DNA from: Deltaproteobacteria bacterium
GTDB taxonomy: Bacteria > Desulfobacterota > SM23-61
Assembly: GCA_016875165.1 (NCBI GenBank)
Contig: VGSF01000008.1
Location: forward strand, 1 to 64,000
DNA length: 64,000 bases
Reading direction: 5' to 3'
Of the stretch, positions 17,917 to 26,151 are shown piece after piece. Below the pieces are notes generated by a model. That model ran no database searches and was not told the origin of the DNA. It worked only from the letters and a program-made list of their open reading frames with translations. The number at the start of each line of letters is the position of its first letter. The stretch's first letter is position 1. A program made the translations under genes and the position numbers.

Positions 17917-18495
17917 TCAGGCGCTCCTGCCCAGCTCAAAAGCCTCCAGGTTGACCTTTTGGGCTTGAGCAGGAAACCGGCTAAGGATGTTTTCCGTCCA
18001 GATTTTTTCGGATATAGGCAGGAAGGGCTGCAAAGCTCCCAGTAAGACAATATTCACGGCCCGAACATCTCCGACCTGCAAAGCCAGATCCCTGGCCGGT
18101 ATACCTTTGAATTTTTCCGCTCTCCGGGAAAGGATTTCGGCAGCGCCCTCCGGGTAGGCTTCATTCCCCAGGGAAACCGCAGGGGGATTAAGACGCTGTC
18201 GGTTTAAAAGGATGGTGGGTTTCGGGCCCAGGTAATGCAGGTAGCGAAGAGCCTCCAGCTCCTCAAAGGCCATAAAAATATCCACTTCCCCTTCTTTTAT
18301 CAAAGGTGAAAAAACCTTCGGGCCGAAGCGCACGTGGGTGGAGACGCTTCCCCCTCTCTGGGCCATGCCGTGCACTTCGCTCTTCTTCACGTCAAAACCC
18401 GCCTCCAAAAAAACATCGGCCATGATCTCTGAAACCATAATGATCCCCTGGCCGCCAACTCCTACTATCAAAATATTTGTAATCTTATTGTCCAT
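17917..18495 (-). CDS. iorB: Indolepyruvate:ferredoxin oxidoreductase beta subunit
   Basis: A 192-residue gamma-domain type subunit of the 2-oxoacid:ferredoxin oxidoreductase family. The N-terminal NILIVGVGGQGIIMVSEIMADV loop and SEVHGMAQRGGSVSTHVRFG motif identify it. With IorA it oxidatively decarboxylates arylpyruvates (indolepyruvate, phenylpyruvate, 4-hydroxyphenylpyruvate) to arylacetyl-CoA while reducing ferredoxin. It overlaps iorA by 11 nt. Typical of anaerobes fermenting aromatic amino acids. Confidence 0.94.
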   Translation of the reverse strand: MDNKITNILIVGVGGQGIIMVSEIMADVFLEAGFDVKKSEVHGMAQRGGSVSTHVRFGPKVFSPLIKEGEVDIFMAFEELEALRYLHYLGPKPTILLNRQRLNPPAVSLGNEAYPEGAAEILSRRAEKFKGIPARDLALQVGDVRAVNIVLLGALQPFLPISEKIWTENILSRFPAQAQKVNLEAFELGRSA

Positions 18496-20278
18496 TGGTT
18501 TCCTTTATCGCCGAGAATTTACAAACCTGTTCGCAGAGTGTGCAGCCGTTGCAGAGGAAATGATCGATCAGGGCTCTCCCTTTTCTTTTCTTCCCCCCGT
18601 CTTCATTTTCGTTTTCTTTCACCCACATGATTGCCGGACAACCCAAGCGCAGACAGGCCCGGCATCCTGTGCACAATTCGGAATTTATAAAAAATGGCTT
18701 TCCCGTAACTACTCTCTCCCTCCGCGAGAGAACACAGGGAGCCTGGGAAATAATCACGGACGGCTCCGGCCGTTTTACTTCTCTTTTGATAACTCGCTCG
18801 GTTGCTGCCAATTGATAAGGATTGACAACCTTCACATGTTTTACCCCCAGGGCCTTGGCCAGCTTGACCAGGTCCACCTTAAAAGCTTCCTCGCCCCGCA
18901 GGGTAAACCCTGTTCCCGGGTGGTCCTGCCTTCCAGTCATGGCGGTAGTGTGGTTGTCCAATATGATAAGGGTTACTGCCCCTTTGTTGTAGGCCATGTC
19001 CAGCAGTCCGGTGATTCCGGAGTGAAGGAAGGTTGAATCTCCGATTACGGCCACCACTTTCCCCAGGGCTTCTTTCCCCAGGGCTTTGTCCAGACCCAGG
19101 GCATTTCCAATTGAGGCGCCCATGCAGACACAGGTATCGATAGCGCTGAGGGGGGGAAGGAATCCCAGGGTATAGCATCCAATGTCCCCTGTAACGTACA
19201 ACTTCATTTTGCTAAGAATGGAGAAAATCCCCCGGTGAGGACATCCCGGGCACATGATCGGGGGGCGCGCGGGTAAATTCCGGGAAATTTCATCCACCGG
19301 CAGGGGCGAAAAACCTTTTAAACCTTTGGCCACCAGGGCAGGGGTAAGTTCTCCGCAAAGAGGAAAGGCTGCTTTTCCGGTAATGGCAATTCCCATGGCC
19401 CGCACCTGCTCTTCGATAAAGGGATCAAGGTCCTCCACAACGAAGAGTTTTTCCACGCGGGAGGCGAAAGAGCGGATTAATTCCTGGGGCAGAGGATAGA
19501 CCATCCCTAATTTCAAATAAGAGGCCTCGGGCTTGACTTCTTTGGCGTACTGGTAAGAAATACCGCTGGTGATGATTCCTATTTTATTCTCTCCCCATTC
19601 GATGCGGTTTTCCGGAAAGGTTTCGGCAAAGCGGGAAAGGTCTTCCATACGCTTTTCCACCACCGGGTGGCGTTTGCGGGCATTGCCCGGCAGCATAACG
19701 AATTTCAGAGGGTCTTTTACCAGCTTGGGCTCCGCAGTTTGTTCCGCAGGCTCTTTCAGGAGAACAATGGACTTCGAATGGGAAATCCGCGTGGTGGACC
19801 GCAACATCACGGGTGTGTCGAACCTTTCGGAAAGCTCTAAAGCCAGTCCGGTAAAATCTTTGGCCTCCTGGCTGTCGCTGGGCTCCAGCATGGGAACTTT
19901 GGCGAATTTGGCATAATTCCGGCTGTCTTGCTCGTTCTGGGAGCTGTGCATCTCCGGGTCGTCGGCCGTTACCAGAACCAGTCCTCCGCGCAAACCGGTG
20001 TAGGACATGGTGAAAAGCGGATCTGCGGCCACGTTGACCCCCACGTGTTTCATGGCCACCAGGGCCCGAGCTCCTGCGAAGGCCGCTCCCATTCCCATTT
20101 CCAGGGCTACTTTCTCATTCGGGGACCACTCGCCATATATTCCTTTGTAAGCCCTTATGTTTTCCAGTATCTCGGTGCTGGGTGTGCCTGGATAGGCGGC
20201 GGCTACTTTCACGCCGCTTTCGTACGCCCCGCGGGCAACTGCTTCATTTCCTGACAATAAGATGCGTTTTTCGTTCAT
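18485..20278 (-). CDS. iorA: Indolepyruvate:ferredoxin oxidoreductase alpha subunit
   Basis: A 597-residue catalytic subunit. The N-terminal pyrimidine-binding domain has LLSGNEAVARGAYESGVKVAAAYPGTPSTEI, and the middle carries MCPGCPHRG. The TPP domain shows GDIGCYTLG and GDSTFLHSGITGLLD. Two [4Fe-4S] motifs close the chain: CTGCRACLRLGC and CNGCTLCEQVC (residues about 540-590). The ATG at 20278 matches the conserved MNEKRILLSG start and is 7 codons inside the ORF-track start. First catalytic gene after the TPR gene at 20283, which it follows by 4 nt. Confidence 0.95.
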   Translation of the reverse strand: MNEKRILLSGNEAVARGAYESGVKVAAAYPGTPSTEILENIRAYKGIYGEWSPNEKVALEMGMGAAFAGARALVAMKHVGVNVAADPLFTMSYTGLRGGLVLVTADDPEMHSSQNEQDSRNYAKFAKVPMLEPSDSQEAKDFTGLALELSERFDTPVMLRSTTRISHSKSIVLLKEPAEQTAEPKLVKDPLKFVMLPGNARKRHPVVEKRMEDLSRFAETFPENRIEWGENKIGIITSGISYQYAKEVKPEASYLKLGMVYPLPQELIRSFASRVEKLFVVEDLDPFIEEQVRAMGIAITGKAAFPLCGELTPALVAKGLKGFSPLPVDEISRNLPARPPIMCPGCPHRGIFSILSKMKLYVTGDIGCYTLGFLPPLSAIDTCVCMGASIGNALGLDKALGKEALGKVVAVIGDSTFLHSGITGLLDMAYNKGAVTLIILDNHTTAMTGRQDHPGTGFTLRGEEAFKVDLVKLAKALGVKHVKVVNPYQLAATERVIKREVKRPEPSVIISQAPCVLSRRERVVTGKPFFINSELCTGCRACLRLGCPAIMWVKENENEDGGKKRKGRALIDHFLCNGCTLCEQVCKFSAIKETNGQ

Positions 20279-20282
20279 TCCT

Positions 20283-20975
20283 TTACCCCTTGAGCTCACT
20301 TACTTTTCTCTGGATGAATTCCGTCATCAATGACTTTGGATTATTAGCCAAAGCTTTTTGATAAACTTCCAGAGCTTTCTCTTTTTGATTCAGCGCTTCG
20401 TAACAACGGGCCGCGCCAAGTATCGCCTCCGCTTGATAAGGGCTGCGAAGTCCTTCCATGTTCTTTTGAAAATTTTCCAGAGCTTTGGCCCAATCCCCCT
20501 TGGCTTCATAGCAATGTCCCAGCCCATCGAGGGCCATGGCCCCAAAAGGACCCTCCAGACATAGAGAATAAGTTGCGATAGCCTGATCGTATTCTTTCAG
20601 AGCATACTGGCAATGGCCGATGTAAACCTGGGACACCTGGGAAACATTGCCCCGGCCGTAAACCGCAAGGGATTCGCGGAATTTTTCCAGGGCTTGGCGG
20701 TAACTTTCCTTCTCCTCTTCAGGGTTTGCAGCTTTAACGAAAGCTTCCTGGTATAACTGGAAAGCCTGCTGCTGGACTGCCTGGGCTTTCCCTTCCTGCC
20801 AGAGAAGGTAGGTATAACCGCCCAATACGGCAGCAATTACGGCAAGGGAAATCAAACCATATAACGTAACCTGGCGCCGATGATGGCGCAGGTATTGAAT
20901 GACTTTTCCGGTAGTTGAAATAAATTCGTCCGGCTCTTTCAGTAGTTTTTTCCGCGATATTTTTTTCCCGGCCAT
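20283..20975 (-). CDS. Membrane-anchored TPR protein (YfgM/DUF-type)
   Basis: A 230-residue protein. A basic cytoplasmic N terminus precedes one transmembrane helix (TLYGLISLAVIAAVLGGYTYLLW, residues 37-59), and the rest is helical with TPR units (YRQALEKFRESLAVYG, ALDGLGHCYEAKGDWAKALENFQKN, ILGAARCYEALNQKEKALEVYQKAL). The design resembles YfgM-like proteins that assist periplasmic folding at the translocon. It lies 4 nt before iorA and may be cotranscribed, but no metabolic link is visible. Confidence 0.8.
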   Translation of the reverse strand: MAGKKISRKKLLKEPDEFISTTGKVIQYLRHHRRQVTLYGLISLAVIAAVLGGYTYLLWQEGKAQAVQQQAFQLYQEAFVKAANPEEEKESYRQALEKFRESLAVYGRGNVSQVSQVYIGHCQYALKEYDQAIATYSLCLEGPFGAMALDGLGHCYEAKGDWAKALENFQKNMEGLRSPYQAEAILGAARCYEALNQKEKALEVYQKALANNPKSLMTEFIQRKVSELKG

Positions 20976-21012
20976 TGACCGTCTCTCCTCCTCACCTATA
21001 AAAAATAACCGT

Positions 21013-21364
21013 TTGATGGTCTCTTAAAAAGTCGTCACTCCAGTGAAAACCGGAGTCCATAGGTTTGATAAATCCTTAAAATAACTTGATTGTATAGGAA
21101 TTTGCTTTTCTATCCCCATCCCCCCAACCCCCTCCCGCCAGGGGAAAGGAGATACTGGGGGATCCAAAATTCCCTCCCCCTGGATGGGGGAGGGTTAGGG
21201 TGGGGGTGTTAATAACTTGATTGTATAGGAATTTGCTTTTTTATCCTTCCCCCTCACCCCGCCCTCTCCACCGTTTGCGGGGGAGAGGGGAAGGGTGAGG
21301 GGGGTTAACTTGATTCCGGCTTTCGCCGGAATGACGGGGAAAGTGGCTTTTTACGAATTCATCA
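21013..21364. repeat. Composite family A element with nested C/G-rich palindromes
   Basis: Family A ends (ttgatggtctcttaaaaagtc; gctttttacgaattcatc) and the gtcactccagtg / ccggaatgac core halves are spread apart by two nested modules. Each begins with a copy of aacttgattgtataggaatttgctttt followed by a pyrimidine/purine palindrome (ccccatccccccaaccccctccc with gggagggttagggtggggg; ccttccccctcacccc with ggggaagggtgagggggg). This accounts for most of the 486-nt gap 20976-21461; no gene is seen. Confidence 0.7.
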
Positions 21365-21395
21365 GTTTAGCCCTTTCAACGCGCTAAATTGTTAC
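21363..21395. repeat. Minimal family C element (ends only)
   Basis: cagtttagc and gcgctaaattgttac are the two family C termini joined with only a few bases between them, abutting the right end of the composite family A element. It looks like an internally deleted copy. Confidence 0.5.
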
Positions 21396-21461
21396 CCGAA
21401 AATAAACCCCTCCCCTTCTTGCGTTCCAGAAAAACTTTCCTGGGAATCTGCCGACTCGGCT

Positions 21462-21878
21462 TTACGGGTGGAAATTTATTGATTTCAGGTCCCGGGCCTC
21501 GATCTGGAAAGTTCCGAACTCTGCTTTGCCGTAAAACTTCGACTTCTGCCCTATTTTAATTTCGAAATTTTTAGGTTCACGCATTGAAATTACGGCCAGT
21601 ATCTCATTTCCTTCCAGTCCCTGAAATTGAACCTGGGAAATATTTTCGAAAGGAATTGTTACGTTTGCGCTTCCTCGTTTTCCCGTTATAATAACATGGC
21701 CATCGTGGCTGAATTGGGAAAGAGAGGTCTTGACCCCCTGGCGGTCAATCACTACCACGGTAAAATTTTTTTTCGGCTCAGGGATCTTATCAACCGGGGC
21801 AGTGCCGCCCAGTTCTCCCATGCCCATGAGGAACACAAAGGATATTAAAACCACTGTCGAGGCGAAACAATTTTTCAT
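21462..21878 (-). CDS. Small secreted protein of unknown function
   Basis: 138 residues from the ATG at 21878; the ORF-track start is 21 residues upstream and charged. An N-terminal signal-like helix (STVVLISFVFLMGMGELGG) is followed by a beta-rich domain: NFTVVVIDRQGVKTSLSQFS, GHVIITGKRGSANVTIPFENISQVQF, and FEIKIGQKSKFYGKAEFGTFQIEARDLKSINF. The second half resembles small beta-barrel domains that describe a value set against an internal scale (I see alternating strands but no catalytic motif). Single gene, divergent from recJ. Function unknown. Confidence 0.65.
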   Translation of the reverse strand: MKNCFASTVVLISFVFLMGMGELGGTAPVDKIPEPKKNFTVVVIDRQGVKTSLSQFSHDGHVIITGKRGSANVTIPFENISQVQFQGLEGNEILAVISMREPKNFEIKIGQKSKFYGKAEFGTFQIEARDLKSINFHP

Positions 21879-21993
21879 ATCCACGCCCCCATCTTGTCGC
21901 CCGTCCCAGTCTTTCTGAATGCTGGCTGATCGGGCCGGCAATTTAATTTTGTTATTTCATACCATTTTTTTAAAAAAATGACAATCACAAATA

Positions 21994-22140
21994 TTGATGA
22001 TCTCGTAAAAAGTCCCAAAAGTGGTCATTGCGAGCGGAGCGAAGCAATCTCGTATTTCGTAAGTGCTTGATTTCATGGGATTGCTTCGTCGCTACGCTCC
22101 TCGCAAGGACATGTGGTTGGACTTTTTACGAAGCCATCAA
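21994..22140. repeat. Family A repeat in the divergent gap before recJ
   Basis: Ends ttgatgatctcgtaaaaagtcc and ggactttttacgaagccatcaa enclose a gtcattgcgagcggagcgaagcaatc / gattgcttcgtcgctacgctcctcgcaa palindrome. Its open plus-strand frame produces the false N terminus of the recJ ORF. Confidence 0.8.
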
Positions 22141-22231
22141 TATTAAATTGACAGAAAAGGGTCCGTTCCGTTATTTTGTTTGTAACATTCCGTTGCAGTT
22201 GAACGAAGAAAATACCGCGGAGAAATGCTGT

Positions 22232-23953
22232 TTGAACAATCGGGTTAAGAAAAGGTGGGAAGTCTGTTCTTTCGATGGTTTTGACGACTCATCTCTTAAA
22301 GAGTTGGGAATCTCACCCCTTACGGCCCAGATTTTATCCAACCGCGGGATATCTAATCTGGATCAGGCAAAACGTTTTCTCTCCCCTGCCCTTTCTGACC
22401 TTCCAGATCCTTTCACCATGAAAAACATAGACCAGGCAGTAGCCCGCATTGAGAAAGCCGTCCGCCATCAAGAAAAAATCACCATCTTCGGGGATTATGA
22501 CGTGGATGGCGCAACAGCCACAGCCGTGCTGCTGCTTTTTCTGAAAAGCCTGGGCGCCAGTGTTGACTTTTACATTCCCCACCGGTTGCAGGAAGGATAT
22601 GGATTAAACATCGAGGCGGTTAAAAAAATCCAAGCCGAGGGCGCGAAACTGCTGATTACGGCGGATTGCGGGATCAGTAATCCCGAAGAGGTCCGCTGGG
22701 CAGTTGGGCGCGGAATGGATGTCATTGTTAGCGACCATCACGAAATTCCTGAAACCCTCCCCCCTGCTCTGGCTATCCTAAACCCGAAGCAAAAGGATTG
22801 CCCCTATCCCTTCAAGGAATTGGCCGGGGTGGGAGTGGCCTTCAACCTGGTCATCGCCCTGCGCAGCCGTCTCCGGCAGAACGGAACCTGGCAAGGGCTC
22901 ACAGTTCCCAACCTGAAAGAATATCTGGACCTGGTGGCCCTGGGGACGGTAGCTGACGTAGTGCCGCTAATTGGAGTCAACCGCATCCTGGTTCAATTTG
23001 GTCTTATACAATTGGCTCGTTCTACCCGTCCGGGAATTTCCGCTTTGAAAGAAATTTCGAAAATGGGCGAGATGCCCCTCGATACCACCGGAATTAATTT
23101 TCGTTTGTCCCCCCGGATTAACGCTGCCGGGCGTATGGAGGACGCTGGCCAGGCAGTCCGCTTGCTCACAGCGGATGATGAAAGAGAAACCCGCCTTATC
23201 GCCGCCCATCTGGACCATTTGAATTCCCTGCGTCAGAGGCTCGAAGAAAAAATACTTATAGACGCCAGGAAAATGATTGAGTCGCCCTCCGGGATATCGA
23301 CGACGAAATCCCTCGTCCTTGCTTCCCTGGATTGGCACCCCGGTGTCATTGGTATTGTGGCTTCGCGCTTGGCCGAGGAATATTACCGCCCAACCATATT
23401 GATTGCCCTGAAAGAAAACCTGGGAAAAGGATCAGGCCGCTCCATCGGCCCTTTCCCGCTCTACCAGGGGCTGAAAGCCTGCCAAAACTTGGTGGAAAGA
23501 TTTGGGGGGCACGCGCAGGCCGCCGGCCTTGTCATCCGACCGGAGTGCATTCCTGATTTTTCCAAAGCCTTTGAAGAAGTCGTCCATTCACTGCTAACAG
23601 AGGAGGATTTCATTCCCCGCCTCTCCATTGACACCTTTACCAAGTTGGATCAGATGAACGAATCATTTCTCTCTGAGCTCGACTCCCTTTCCCCTTTTGG
23701 GATAGGAAACCCGGAACCTGTCCTGGCCGTAGCAGATCTAACGGTTCTGGATTCGCAGCTGGTCGGGAAAAACCACATGCGCCTGCGCCTTAAAGAAGGC
23801 CGGGGGACCCGCAGCGCCATCGGCTTCCAGATGGCCTCCTGGCACCCTATGGCTGGCGAGCACATGCAGATGGCCTTTTCACCCCAGGTCGGCTTTTTTC
23901 AGGGTAAGAAGACTCTGCAATTAAAAATCATCGACCTTAAGCCGGCGGGATAG
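22232..23953 (+). CDS. recJ: Single-stranded-DNA-specific exonuclease RecJ
   Basis: A DHH-family 5'-3' ssDNA exonuclease acting in recombination and mismatch repair. Motifs: DYDVDG (residues 88-93), TADCGIS, SDHHE (DHH at 168-170), GVGVAFNL, and in the DHHA1 half GSGRSIG and ERFGGHAQAAG, then a C-terminal OB-like domain. The ORF-track frame starts 68 codons upstream inside a family A repeat. I propose the TTG at 22232, which has GGAG 9 nt upstream and gives 573 residues, the usual RecJ length. Another TTG at about 22199 is possible. Promoter elements are not clear. Confidence 0.9.
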   Translation: MNNRVKKRWEVCSFDGFDDSSLKELGISPLTAQILSNRGISNLDQAKRFLSPALSDLPDPFTMKNIDQAVARIEKAVRHQEKITIFGDYDVDGATATAVLLLFLKSLGASVDFYIPHRLQEGYGLNIEAVKKIQAEGAKLLITADCGISNPEEVRWAVGRGMDVIVSDHHEIPETLPPALAILNPKQKDCPYPFKELAGVGVAFNLVIALRSRLRQNGTWQGLTVPNLKEYLDLVALGTVADVVPLIGVNRILVQFGLIQLARSTRPGISALKEISKMGEMPLDTTGINFRLSPRINAAGRMEDAGQAVRLLTADDERETRLIAAHLDHLNSLRQRLEEKILIDARKMIESPSGISTTKSLVLASLDWHPGVIGIVASRLAEEYYRPTILIALKENLGKGSGRSIGPFPLYQGLKACQNLVERFGGHAQAAGLVIRPECIPDFSKAFEEVVHSLLTEEDFIPRLSIDTFTKLDQMNESFLSELDSLSPFGIGNPEPVLAVADLTVLDSQLVGKNHMRLRLKEGRGTRSAIGFQMASWHPMAGEHMQMAFSPQVGFFQGKKTLQLKIIDLKPAG

Positions 23954-23968
23954 AACCTTGGAATTTTT

Positions 23969-24221
23969 CACCGCTGAGATCGCAGAGACCGCAGAGATGG
24001 GAATCATGTAAAAACTGAAAAAGGAAAAGGAAAAATATCTCTATTTTTAGCTTTTGATAATTTGATTTTATAGGAATTTCCTTATTGGACACGGATGAAC
24101 ACAGGTTATTAGGACAAACAAAAAAAATAATTATCTGAGGTTATCTGCGAAAATCTGTGTCCAAATTAATTTAAGCCGTTCACGCTATTATCCTCTGCGG
24201 TCTCTGCGTGCTCTGCGGTAA
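23969..24221. repeat. Family E arms flanking a family D repeat
   Basis: caccgctgagatcgcagagaccgcagaga (23969-23997) is the inverse of tctgcggtctctgcgtgctctgcggta (about 24194-24220). Between them lie a gattttataggaatttcc motif and a compact family D copy (24087-24162; ggacacggatgaacacagg ... aaaatctgtgtcc). The 289-nt gap between recJ and the next gene holds nothing else. Confidence 0.65.
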
Positions 24222-24242
24222 AAGATTTATTAAGAGGGAAAA

Positions 24243-25514
24243 ATGAACAAGAAAAATAAGGCTGTAAAGAAAAAAATGGATCCGCTTTTCCCCCAGGCTG
24301 AAACCCTCCTTCAAGAAACAGAAGACAACGCCGAATTATGGATAAAAGATGCCGATCCGCTGTTGCAAAAGCTTCGGTCTCTTTCTTCTAATCAGCAAGA
24401 AATTTTTTTTCTCTCCTTTATTAAGAAAAATAACGAGCAGCTTCCCCTGCTGCTGGAAGCGCTTTGCGGTAAAGAAGAAGGACTTGATCTCGCTTTGGCC
24501 GCCAGCCTGGGACAATGGAGATCTCCGCACGCGGCTGATATTCTTAAGCGGATGGCTGCGGCAAACCCTTCCAAGGCCCTGTTCAAAACGATCCGTAAAT
24601 CCATTTTTCGCCTGCAGAGCATGGGCATATCTGTTAAGGAGATTAGCGACCGGTCTCAAGCGGTCTTTCACCCTACGCGGCTTGCCCCCTCAGAAGGATT
24701 TTTAAGCCCGATCGACCCTTTCGGAAATAGATTCATTATGCTGTTCAAGCCCCAAATTCCCCAGGGGGTCGCTTTATTTAACACCCTGATCAGCGATATG
24801 GACGGGATTATTGATTTTAACGCGATAGAAACATCTCGCAAGAATGCCGATGAATACCTGAGCGCATTTCAACAGGAATATTCTTTTAAGCTCGTAGAAG
24901 CTGGCCCGGATTATTGTCTTCGCTTGATTGCCGAGTCTTACGAGCTCGGGCAAAAAATAGGGAAGACTCCTCCGGCTGATTTTTTAAAATTGCGCCCTTT
25001 GATGGGTTCATCTCCTCCATTCCCACTTAGGCCCTTTATTTATAAGCATTTAATAGAAGAAGAGATAAAATCGCGCCCGGACCTTTTGGATCAATCGGTT
25101 TCCCTTTTCCAGACGCCCTTTTTTGAGGACTGGTTTCTCAAGAAGGAGGAGTGTCAAAAATACCTCGACCATTTTAAGGAGGCTAATGCCTCCAGATTAG
25201 TTCTTACCCCTTATCAGAAGGAGGGCCGGCTTTTGGACATATACCGCCAGGCAGTTCATGAGATCTTCGACGAATCGAAACGGATGATTTACCGGCGCAG
25301 GCTGGAGGAGATGGCTTATTATCTCTGGAAAGCAGGGCAGGAAAATGAAGCGCGGATGAGCCTGGCCGCTGCATTGGCGTTGCGCGAAGAAAGCAGGCTT
25401 CTCTCTCCTAATCCTTTTCTTCTCGAACTCGTAAAAAGAAGCTTAAACGATCTGATGAAGGAAGAAGAGGAGGAGAAAAAAAGGAAAGAAGAGGAATTGA
25501 TTATCAAACCGTAA
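24243..25514 (+). CDS. Conserved-looking helical protein of unknown function
   Basis: A 423-residue soluble protein with no signal peptide. It starts with a basic tail (MNKKNKAVKKK) and ends with an acidic/basic coiled segment (KEEEEEKKRKEEE). The N-terminal 120 residues look like HEAT-type alpha repeats (PLLLEALCGKEEGLDLALAASLG, SPHAADILKRMAAANPSKALFKTIRKSI). A central part with PIDPFGNRFIMLFKPQ and a C-terminal helical part (YRRRLEEMAYYLWKAGQENEARMSLAAALAL) follow. I do not recognise a family. The start has GAGGG 5 nt upstream. A family A repeat begins directly at the stop codon. Confidence 0.7.
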   Translation: MNKKNKAVKKKMDPLFPQAETLLQETEDNAELWIKDADPLLQKLRSLSSNQQEIFFLSFIKKNNEQLPLLLEALCGKEEGLDLALAASLGQWRSPHAADILKRMAAANPSKALFKTIRKSIFRLQSMGISVKEISDRSQAVFHPTRLAPSEGFLSPIDPFGNRFIMLFKPQIPQGVALFNTLISDMDGIIDFNAIETSRKNADEYLSAFQQEYSFKLVEAGPDYCLRLIAESYELGQKIGKTPPADFLKLRPLMGSSPPFPLRPFIYKHLIEEEIKSRPDLLDQSVSLFQTPFFEDWFLKKEECQKYLDHFKEANASRLVLTPYQKEGRLLDIYRQAVHEIFDESKRMIYRRRLEEMAYYLWKAGQENEARMSLAAALALREESRLLSPNPFLLELVKRSLNDLMKEEEEEKKRKEEELIIKP

Positions 25515-25668
25515 TTGATGGATTCGTAAAAAGTCCTATTCCTGTCATTGCGAGGAGTTCCGCATTGGCAGGACGACGAAGCAATCTTCTCTTTTCGGGC
25601 GCCTATAAAAACGAGATTGCTTCGCTGGCGCTCGCAATGACCCTTTCGCGACTTTTTACGAGATCATC
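25515..25668. repeat. Family A repeat abutting a stop codon
   Basis: Left end ttgatggattcgtaaaaagtcc begins at the base after the TAA of the preceding gene; right end ggg/gactttttacgagatcatc-like. Core as in copy 1. About 100 gene-free bases follow before the DUF3553 gene. Confidence 0.8.
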
Positions 25669-25768
25669 GTAATTACTTCACCGCAAAATTATATTTTGGG
25701 ATTTTGATTTTTTTAATACGCTCTGCGGCGAACGACTTTTTTAATGGATAAGTAAATTGTGGAACGGT

Positions 25769-25990
25769 TTAGCGGCGGCGGATTCCGGCATGGTAGCAGC
25801 AGGTGGCATTTTTGAAATTGTTGTCAAAGATGCGCGTCTGGCCGTCTCTAAACATTACTTTTACATAGGATAATCCCCCTTGAACGAGAGAGTTCTTCTC
25901 CTCTACTACAAGACCCGAACCCCACTCAGGGTAGCGGTGGTGCACAACCCAATCACCGACCTTTAAATACAAAAACCTCGTCTCCTCCAT
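25769..25990 (-). CDS. Small Tudor/SH3-like protein (DUF3553 type)
   Basis: A 73-residue protein with the pattern LKVGDWVVHHRYPEWGSGLVVE ... YVKVMFRDGQTRIFDNNFKNA. This resembles the Tudor-like domain at the C terminus of UvrD/PcrA helicases and the N terminus of CarD, both of which contact RNA polymerase. As a free-standing domain it may bind polymerase or nucleic acid, but this is inferred from fold similarity only. Single gene 160 nt downstream of the helicase gene at 26152; cotranscription with the defence operon is possible. Confidence 0.7.
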   Translation of the reverse strand: MEETRFLYLKVGDWVVHHRYPEWGSGLVVEEKNSLVQGGLSYVKVMFRDGQTRIFDNNFKNATCCYHAGIRRR

Positions 25991-26151
25991 ATTTTGCTTT
26001 ATACCAAACTATTTCCGGAAAGGCAATTTGAAAACACTTTCTCCATCAATTAAGCCGCGTCCTCCACATCCACGCTTTCTGTTTTATGGCCATTTTTATG
26101 AATACCTAATTCCCTAAGCCCAACCTTAAACTGATTAAAAAGCAGCTGTAT

